A DNA stretch of 64,000 nucleotides, from assembly GCA_017466455.1 (NCBI GenBank), contig JAFTUD010000025.1:31307-95306 (forward strand), in the 5' to 3' direction. Under the pieces are notes generated by a model. The model did not search any database, had not been told where the DNA came from, and saw only the letters and a list, made by a program, of their open reading frames with translations. Shown here piece after piece: positions 58,307-64,000 of this stretch; the first letter of the stretch is position 1; each line of letters starts with the position of its first letter. The translations under genes and the position numbers were made by a program. Origin of the DNA: Clostridia bacterium (lineage in GTDB: Bacteria; Bacillota_A; Clostridia; Oscillospirales; CAG-272).

Positions 58307-59692
58307 ATGAGAATAGTAAACAAAAGAGCCGAGGATGTAAAAATTGCATATATCGGCGGTGGCTCACGCGGATGGGCGTGGGGACTTATGAGCGATCTTG
58401 CCTCCTGCGAGGATATGAGTGGCACAGTGTATCTGTACGATATTGACCGCGAGGCAGCTGAAGCTAACGAGATTATCGGTAATAAATTTAACGACTGTAA
58501 GGACGCAAAATCAAGGTGGACCTACAAGGCGGTTAAGACTCCAAAGCAAGCCCTGACAGGTGCTGACTTCGTCGTTATTTCAATACTCCCCGGCACATTT
58601 GATGAAATGGAAAGCGATGTCCATATCCCCGAAAAGTACGGAATTTACCAAAGCGTTGGAGATACAACAGGCCCTGGCGGAATTGTAAGAGCTATGCGTA
58701 CGATTCCGATGTTTGAGGAGATTGCCGAGTACATAAAGGAATATTCACCAAACGCGTGGGTAATCAACTATACAAACCCGATGACCCTTTGCGTAAAGAC
58801 TCTTTATAGAGTGTTCCCCGAAATCAAGGCATTCGGATGCTGTCACGAGGTTTTTGGAACTCAAAGATTGCTCACATGGGTAGTTGAGGAATTTCTTGGC
58901 AAGAAGGCTACAAGAGATGAAATCAAGGTAAACCCCGTTGCAGTAAACCACTTTACATGGCTAACAAGCGCTAAATATCAAGGCATTGACCTGTTCCCAT
59001 ATTACGCTAAATATTGCGAAAAATACGCTGACGGACTTCCTGCAAAGCCCGATAATAACTGGATGAACAATCACTTCGCCTGCGCAGGCAAGGTAACCTT
59101 TGACCTGTTCAAAAGATTCGGCTATATTTCCGCAGCAGGTGACCGTCACTTGGCGGAGTTCTGCCCCGGTAAGTGGTATCTTGAAAGCCCCGAGCGCGTT
59201 CGTGAGATGAAGTTCGGTCTGACTCCCGTTTCTTGGAGAAAGGAAGACCTTAAAAACCGTCTTGAAAGGAGCCGTAAGCTCCTTAGCGGAGAGGAAGAGC
59301 CTCAAATCAAGACAACAGGCGAGGAGGGCGTAAATCAAATGAGAGCTCTGCTCGGTCTTTGCGACCTTATCACAAATGTTAATATTCCAAACAGAGGTCA
59401 AATTCCAAACCTTCCGCTTGGCGCAGTCGTTGAAACGAATGCTATTTTCCGCACCGATGAGCTAACCCCTGTTATGGCAGGCGAAATCCCAACGGAAATT
59501 TATCCGCTTGTTTCTAAAATTTGCGCAGAGCAGGAGGCAGTATCAAGCGCTATTGCAAATCGCGATATTGAGGCAATCTTCAACGCATTTGCATCTGACC
59601 CACTCGTTACCTGCGACATCAAATCCGCAAGAAAAATGTTTGATGAAATGGTTGATAGCACAAAGAGCTATTTGAGCGATTATAACCTATAA
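58307..59692 (+). CDS. family 4 glycoside hydrolase (alpha-glucosidase/alpha-galactosidase type)
   Basis: A 461-residue NAD+- and Mn2+-dependent glycosidase. The N-terminal Rossmann motif is KIAYIGGGSRGWAWGLMSDL, followed by INYTNPMTLC, the metal-binding GCCHEVFG near residue 184 and NPVAVNHFTW. GH4 enzymes cleave by oxidation-elimination at C3. The set of motifs fits the MelA/LplD-like branch, but the sugar is not identifiable; no transporter is adjacent. AAAGGAGAA precedes the ATG, and a terminator follows. Confidence 0.88.
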   Translation: MRIVNKRAEDVKIAYIGGGSRGWAWGLMSDLASCEDMSGTVYLYDIDREAAEANEIIGNKFNDCKDAKSRWTYKAVKTPKQALTGADFVVISILPGTFDEMESDVHIPEKYGIYQSVGDTTGPGGIVRAMRTIPMFEEIAEYIKEYSPNAWVINYTNPMTLCVKTLYRVFPEIKAFGCCHEVFGTQRLLTWVVEEFLGKKATRDEIKVNPVAVNHFTWLTSAKYQGIDLFPYYAKYCEKYADGLPAKPDNNWMNNHFACAGKVTFDLFKRFGYISAAGDRHLAEFCPGKWYLESPERVREMKFGLTPVSWRKEDLKNRLERSRKLLSGEEEPQIKTTGEEGVNQMRALLGLCDLITNVNIPNRGQIPNLPLGAVVETNAIFRTDELTPVMAGEIPTEIYPLVSKICAEQEAVSSAIANRDIEAIFNAFASDPLVTCDIKSARKMFDEMVDSTKSYLSDYNL

Positions 59693-59694
59693 TA

Positions 59695-59728
59695 AAAAGA
59701 TGGCGAGGGGCTTTCCTCGCCATCTTTA
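59695..59728 (+). terminator. terminator after the GH4 gene
   Basis: AAAGATGGCGAGG / CCTCGCCATCTTT stem with a 6-nt loop, followed by a T-rich run. Confidence 0.88.
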
Positions 59729-59882
59729 TTTTAAGCTGTAAAGCTACAAAAAATCGCCAAAATTTTACAGTCGCCCCCGAATTTCCTTAGCAGATAATAT
59801 ATTATAGCCCCAAAGAGCCAAACGGGAGAAATGGCATACCCGCCATAAAAATACAGGAAAATAAAATCGGAGGAAGGCTTTT

Positions 59883-60191
59883 ATGCAAAGTAAGATTTAT
59901 TGCAAATCAACAGGACACGATCAGATTTCGTTCTATCTTGAAAAGGACGGATGCGATTACTATATGTTCACGCAAAGGTTCAAGCGTAGCGCGTTTGAAT
60001 ATTACGCTCACGGCGTCACCGTTTCCGATGCGCTAAGCTCCAAAAAGGGCACTCGCGACATCGCAATTTTAAAGGTAATGAGCAAGCTTCCGAGCTACAT
60101 AAGATACATCGAGAGGGAGTATGGCATCGTTGTCCTTCGCAAAACTCAGCGTAGAGCAAACGACCCATACCGCAAGGCTCGTGTAGCCTAA
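59883..60191 (+). CDS. conserved hypothetical protein
   Basis: A 102-residue basic protein with a strong GGAGGAAGG ribosome binding site. No family is recognised. It has aromatic stretches (ISFYLEKDGCDYYMFTQRFKRSAFEYY) in the first half and a helical, basic second half (AILKVMSKLPSYIRYIEREY, then VVLRKTQRRANDPYRKARV). Size and charge suggest nucleic-acid contact, which is speculative. Followed by a strong terminator. Confidence 0.75.
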   Translation: MQSKIYCKSTGHDQISFYLEKDGCDYYMFTQRFKRSAFEYYAHGVTVSDALSSKKGTRDIAILKVMSKLPSYIRYIEREYGIVVLRKTQRRANDPYRKARVA

Positions 60192-60202
60192 TCTATCTAT
60201 TG

Positions 60203-60232
60203 AAAATCAGCAAGCCTCGGCTTGCTGATTTT
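60203..60232 (+). terminator. terminator after the hypothetical gene
   Basis: A perfect 14-bp stem AAAATCAGCAAGCC / GGCTTGCTGATTTT with a TC loop and T run. Confidence 0.88.
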
Positions 60233-60280
60233 TTATCCGTCACAAAACACACGACAAAGATTTTTTGTTTAGCTTATACC

Positions 60281-60309
60281 TTTACATATTATTAAATATA
60301 TGTTAGAAT
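60281..60309 (+). promoter_or_regulatory. promoter of the BspA-like gene pair
   Basis: TTTACA, 17-nt spacer, TAGAAT preceded by TGT (extended -10). Confidence 0.7.
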
Positions 60310-60340
60310 TAAATCAAGAATACATTAAAAGGAGATAATT

Positions 60341-62311
60341 ATGAGTAGCTTGAAGGATTTTGAAATTGTAGATGGCAGACTTAAAAAATATAAGGGCAAC
60401 GACACAGTAGTTGAAATTCCCGACATCGTTACCGTAATAGATAAATACGCCTTTTATATGTGTACCTCGATTGAGGAGATAAAGCTCCCAAATAGCGTTC
60501 GTGAAATCGGCTTTGGCGCATTTAAGTCGTGTAAAAGCCTTAAGAAAATCAACATTCCGAGAAGCGTAGAGGTAATAGCCGATAATGCCTTCGCATTTTG
60601 TCGCTCGCTTTCCTCGGTAGCAATCCCGTCAAGCGTTAAGACTATGGGAGAAGGGGTGTTCTGCTTTTGCCCTGCCATCACTATAAATTGTGAAGCAACA
60701 AAAAAGCCGTTGGGCTGGCTATCCAACTGGAAATTAGCTAAAAACGATGGCGACACTCCCCAAAATCACCGTGTCGTATGGGGCTACACAATCCCTGCGA
60801 ATAATGAAGACGACTTTGAAATTGAAAACGGTGTATTGAAAAAATATAACGGCAGTGCCACCGATATAAAAATTCCCGATGGAGTAACTAAAATTGCCGA
60901 CCAAGCCTTCCTAAAATGCGAATTTCTGAAAAGCGTAATTATTCCTGCAGGAGTGGTGAAAATCGGCGACCAAGCCTTTCGCTTTTGCCACGCCCTGAAA
61001 AGCGTGCAAATTCCAAATAGCGTGACAATCATAGGCGACCTTGCGTTCTCATCGTGTCATGAGCTTGCAAGCATAGAAATCCCAAATGGCACTCTTACAA
61101 TCGGTGTGTCCGCATTTTCCTATTGTAGCACCCTTACAAGCATAACAATCCCAAATAGCGTAGCTAAAATTGATAGCTATGCGTTCCGTGGCTGTAAATC
61201 GCTTACAAGCGTGACTATCCCAAGTAGCGTTTTGAAAATGGGCTACCGTGTCTTTGAGGAGTGCGACTCCGTTGTCCTAAAATGCGAGATTAGTAAAAAG
61301 CCCGAGGGCTGGGACACAGGCTGGAAGGGTGTTGTCCGTCCCGTAAGCTGGGGAAATGTCGCGCCAAAGGAAAGCGCGGGAGAAAAATCAAGCCTTGAAA
61401 TCGTAGACGGCGTGCTTAAAAAGTATAGAGGCACGGGCGCGGTCGTTCAAATTCCAAGCGGAGTTGCCGAGGTCGGTGAATATGCCTTCTCGGGCAATAA
61501 AGCCGTTGAAAAAATAATAATTCCGCAAAGCGTTAAGACTATCGGCGCAAGAGCCTTTTGGGGATGTCGCGCGCTTAAAAGCATATCTATTCCAAGCGGA
61601 GTGACCTCGGTAGGAGTTAGCGCGTTTTACGGCTGTGAATCGCTTTTGCAAATAACAATCCCAAATAGCGTAGTAGCTATGGGAGATAGCGTGTTCTTTA
61701 AATGCCCAAGCCTTAAAATCGTTTGTGAGGCAGGTAAAAAGCCCGAGGGCTGGTCAAAAAACTGGAACACTGATAATCGCCCCGTTACATGGAAAAATAT
61801 CCCCGTAAAGGACAGCGCGCCAAGGGCGGAGATAAAAAAGAATAATGATATAGCAGTTGACCCAAAGAAGGATATCAAAAGGGTTGAGGAGAAAAAGGTA
61901 ATAGCTCAACCGCCGGAGCAAACGCACTCAAGTGACTTCAAAATAAGAAACGGAGTCCTGACTAAATACCTCGGCGCAGAGGAAATAATCACAATTCCCG
62001 AGGGGGTAAGGAGCATAAGCACCTTCGCCTTTACCGAAAATTATAAGCTAAGAGGCATAGTAAAGCAGATAATTTTGCCAAAATCCCTTGAAATAATAGA
62101 GGATGGCGCATTTGCCGACCTTGAGCTAATGGAGAAAATCATAATCCCAAAGGGAGTGGGCGTAATCGGCAGAGTCGCATTCCGTGGCTGTAAATCGCTC
62201 ACAATCTACTGCGAAATATCCACGCCCCCAAGCGCTTGGGATACCCGCAAATATAGCCTTTGGAGTGCAGAGCGCCCCGTCGTCTGGGGACATAAAACCT
62301 CAAAGGAGTAA
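60341..62311 (+). CDS. BspA-like leucine-rich-repeat protein
   Basis: A 656-residue protein without signal peptide, starting at an ATG preceded by AAAGGAG. It is built of four modules, each opening with DFEI-like residues and GxLKKYKG or the like (residues about 5, 160, 345, 530) and containing BspA-type LRRs (LKSVIIPAGVVKIGDQAFRFC), three of them closed by a segment like KKPEGWDTGWKG...RPVSWG. A charged linker lies near 490-525. The module opener is the same as in the genes at 35073 and 62315. Extracellular BspA proteins bind host matrix, but lack of a signal peptide here leaves location open. Confidence 0.88.
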   Translation: MSSLKDFEIVDGRLKKYKGNDTVVEIPDIVTVIDKYAFYMCTSIEEIKLPNSVREIGFGAFKSCKSLKKINIPRSVEVIADNAFAFCRSLSSVAIPSSVKTMGEGVFCFCPAITINCEATKKPLGWLSNWKLAKNDGDTPQNHRVVWGYTIPANNEDDFEIENGVLKKYNGSATDIKIPDGVTKIADQAFLKCEFLKSVIIPAGVVKIGDQAFRFCHALKSVQIPNSVTIIGDLAFSSCHELASIEIPNGTLTIGVSAFSYCSTLTSITIPNSVAKIDSYAFRGCKSLTSVTIPSSVLKMGYRVFEECDSVVLKCEISKKPEGWDTGWKGVVRPVSWGNVAPKESAGEKSSLEIVDGVLKKYRGTGAVVQIPSGVAEVGEYAFSGNKAVEKIIIPQSVKTIGARAFWGCRALKSISIPSGVTSVGVSAFYGCESLLQITIPNSVVAMGDSVFFKCPSLKIVCEAGKKPEGWSKNWNTDNRPVTWKNIPVKDSAPRAEIKKNNDIAVDPKKDIKRVEEKKVIAQPPEQTHSSDFKIRNGVLTKYLGAEEIITIPEGVRSISTFAFTENYKLRGIVKQIILPKSLEIIEDGAFADLELMEKIIIPKGVGVIGRVAFRGCKSLTIYCEISTPPSAWDTRKYSLWSAERPVVWGHKTSKE

Positions 62312-62314
62312 AAA

Positions 62315-64000
62315 ATGAACAATATAACCGACTTTGAAATAACAAACGGCGTGCTTACAAAATATAAAGGCACCGACCCAAATGTCATAATCCCAAATGG
62401 AGTTACCGAAATTGGGGAAAACGCATTTTATAATTGTGAATTTATTACAAGTGTGACAATCCCTAAAGGAGTTACCAAAATTGGAGCTCGTGCATTTTGT
62501 AATTGTAAATCTCTTGTAAGTGCAACAATCCCTAATGGCGTAACCTCAATAGGAGAAAGTGCATTCTCTCAGTGTTCCTCACTCACAAGCATAACAATCC
62601 CTAACGGTGTAATCTCAATAGGAAAACATGCGTTCTCTCATTGTTCCTCGCTCACAAGAGCAACAATCCCTGACAGAGTAACATCAATAGGAGAGTGGGC
62701 GTTCTATTATTGTTCCTCTCTTATAAGCGTGACAATCCCTAATAGTGTAACATCAATAGGAAGGGGTGCATTTTGTGATTGTTCCTCACTTACAAGTATA
62801 GAGGTTGACCCTCAAAACTCGTCATACAGATCAATAGACGGAAATCTTTACTCAAAGGATGGAAAAACACTCATACAATATGCTATTGGCAAAAGTGAAA
62901 AGATTTTCGCGATCCCTAATAGCGTAACCTCAATAGGAGAGTATGCGTTCTCTCATTGTTCCTCACTCACAAGCGTAACAATCCCTAACGGCGTAACCTC
63001 AATAGGATGGGGTGCTTTCTCTGGTTGTTACTCGCTCACAAGCATAATAATCCCTGACAGTGTAACCTCAATAGGAGAGTGCGCATTTAGTGATTGCAGA
63101 TATCTTAAAAATATAACAATCCCCGATAGTGTAATATCAATAGGAGAGGTGGCATTCTTTGGTTGTTCCTCGCTTACAAGTATAGAGGTTGACCCTCAAA
63201 ACTCATCATACAAGTCAACAGACGGAAATCTTTACTCAAAGGATGGAAAAACACTCATACAATATGCCATTGGCAAAAGTGAAAAGATTTTCGCGATCCC
63301 TAATAGCGTAACCTCAATAGGAGGAAGTGCATTCTCTTATTGTTTCTCACTCACAAGCGTAACAATCCCTAACAGTGTAACCGAAATTGGAAACCATGCA
63401 TTTCGGAGCTGTACATCCCTTACAAGCGTGACAATCCCTAACAGTGTAGCGTCAATAGAAAGCTGGGCGTTCTATGGGTGCAAATCTCTTACGATAAACT
63501 GCGAGGCGGAAAAGAAGCCCATCGGTTGGAACGAAAATTGGAATTCAGATAATCGCCCTGTAAACTGGGGATATAATCCCACAAAAATCGCATCAGATTT
63601 TGAAATAGTAAACGGCGTGCTTATAAAATATAAAGGCACCGCCCCTAATGTTATAATCCCTAATAGTGTAACCTCAATAGAAAGCTGGGCGTTCTCTCAT
63701 TGTTCCTCGCTTACAAGCGTAACAATTCCAAATAGCGTAACCAAAATTGGAGCCTTTGCATTTGATGACTGCATATTGCTTGCGCGCATTGATGTTGCTG
63801 GAGGCAATACGGTATATAAATCTATTGAAGGCAACCTCTATTCCAAGGATGGGGAAACACTTATTCGATATGCTCAGGGAAAGACGGATAGTAAATTTGA
63901 AATCCCTAATAGTGTAAAATCAATAGAATATTATGCGTTTGCTGGCTGTTCCTCGCTTACAAGCGTAACAATCCCTAACGGTGTAATCTCAATAGGAGAA
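62315..64000 (+). CDS. BspA-like leucine-rich-repeat protein, C-terminus beyond the window
   Basis: Starts 3 nt after the previous stop with AAAGGAG upstream; 562 codons run to the window edge without a stop. Same N-terminal module (MNNITDFEITNGVLTKYKG) and many LRR_5 repeats of the form SSLTSVTIPNSVTSIGEYAF. Inserted between LRRs are three units reading DPQNSSYKSTDGNLYSKDG or similar and LIQYAIGK, a common BspA insertion; two of them (from 62801 and 63185) are almost identical DNA. A second module opener (DFEIVNGVLIKYKGT) occurs near residue 430. No signal peptide. Likely co-transcribed with the gene before it. Confidence 0.85.
   Translation, partial: MNNITDFEITNGVLTKYKGTDPNVIIPNGVTEIGENAFYNCEFITSVTIPKGVTKIGARAFCNCKSLVSATIPNGVTSIGESAFSQCSSLTSITIPNGVISIGKHAFSHCSSLTRATIPDRVTSIGEWAFYYCSSLISVTIPNSVTSIGRGAFCDCSSLTSIEVDPQNSSYRSIDGNLYSKDGKTLIQYAIGKSEKIFAIPNSVTSIGEYAFSHCSSLTSVTIPNGVTSIGWGAFSGCYSLTSIIIPDSVTSIGECAFSDCRYLKNITIPDSVISIGEVAFFGCSSLTSIEVDPQNSSYKSTDGNLYSKDGKTLIQYAIGKSEKIFAIPNSVTSIGGSAFSYCFSLTSVTIPNSVTEIGNHAFRSCTSLTSVTIPNSVASIESWAFYGCKSLTINCEAEKKPIGWNENWNSDNRPVNWGYNPTKIASDFEIVNGVLIKYKGTAPNVIIPNSVTSIESWAFSHCSSLTSVTIPNSVTKIGAFAFDDCILLARIDVAGGNTVYKSIEGNLYSKDGETLIRYAQGKTDSKFEIPNSVKSIEYYAFAGCSSLTSVTIPNGVISIGE
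62801..63320 (+). repeat. near-identical internal duplication in the LRR gene
   Basis: The stretch from GAGGTTGACCCTCAAAACTC to GCGTAACCTCAATAGGA (about 140 nt) occurs at 62801 and again at 63185, offset 384 nt (128 codons), with only a few differences. In-frame duplication by recombination between repeats is the simplest explanation. Confidence 0.85.

Overview
The window looks like a chromosomal stretch of an anaerobic, probably gut-associated member of the Clostridia (Firmicutes). The evidence is a SCIFF ranthipeptide precursor with its radical-SAM maturase (a clostridial hallmark), sepF/yggT/yggS division-type genes, AzlC/AzlD, strong AGGAGG-type ribosome binding sites, vegetative sigma-A promoters that almost all have exactly 17-nt spacers (often with an extended -10 TGn), and BspA-like leucine-rich-repeat proteins. 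No rRNA and no CRISPR array were seen. One tRNA (Ser, anticodon GGA) is present.

Layout. 1-3.8 kb: the start of ptsI (minus strand, cut by the window edge), an amidohydrolase, a DUF4886/SGNH-like protein and a sigma-region-4-like protein. 3.9-11.3 kb: an accessory island with a Cro/CI-type repressor on its own operator-promoter, an HNH endonuclease, a Nudix hydrolase, an AT-rich ATPase-TOPRIM (OLD-like) nuclease, a stand-alone TipAS domain, a frameshifted nucleotidyltransferase-like gene, a CoiA-like nuclease, a degenerate peptide deformylase, an orphan gene, a second frameshifted gene and DUF6809. 11.4-14.1 kb: CoA-disulfide reductase-rhodanese, VOC and YdeI-like proteins. 14.2-20.3 kb (minus): a three-gene unit of SNF2-type helicase, MoxR ATPase and metallopeptidase-like/VWA protein, the best candidate here for an undescribed conflict or maintenance system. 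20.5-27.7 kb: MBL hydrolase, RecQ-phosphoribosyltransferase and SbcDC. 27.9-33.8 kb: MATE exporter, beta-CASP MBL protein and an ABC transporter.

33.9-36.3 kb holds an apparently non-coding transcription unit of about 0.9 kb, with an excellent promoter, four internal repeats of about 60 nt and a strong terminator. It is followed by a small LRR protein, a zone of tRNA-Ser 3'-end fragments and tRNA-Ser itself. 36.4-43.5 kb (minus) is a long housekeeping series: queA-miaA-yggS-sepF-yggT-lspA-rluD-rsmG-azlC-azlD. 43.8-55.9 kb carries dapA, a large cell-surface protein, a bPH/SHOCT protein, alaS, the SCIFF pair and an Orn/Lys/Arg decarboxylase-family protein. 56-60.2 kb has two glycerophosphodiesterase-family genes flanking a YcxB-like protein, then a GH4 glycosidase. 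60.3-64 kb is filled by two BspA-like LRR proteins, the second running off the window.

Two dispersed intergenic repeat families recur through the window; one has hairpins whose stems covary between copies. Three suspected single-base deletions, each in a homopolymer run (7859-8328, 10755-11008 and the ABC ATPase/permease junction near 32951), suggest either real decay or homopolymer errors in the source assembly. This caveat applies to every broken or fused gene reported here.
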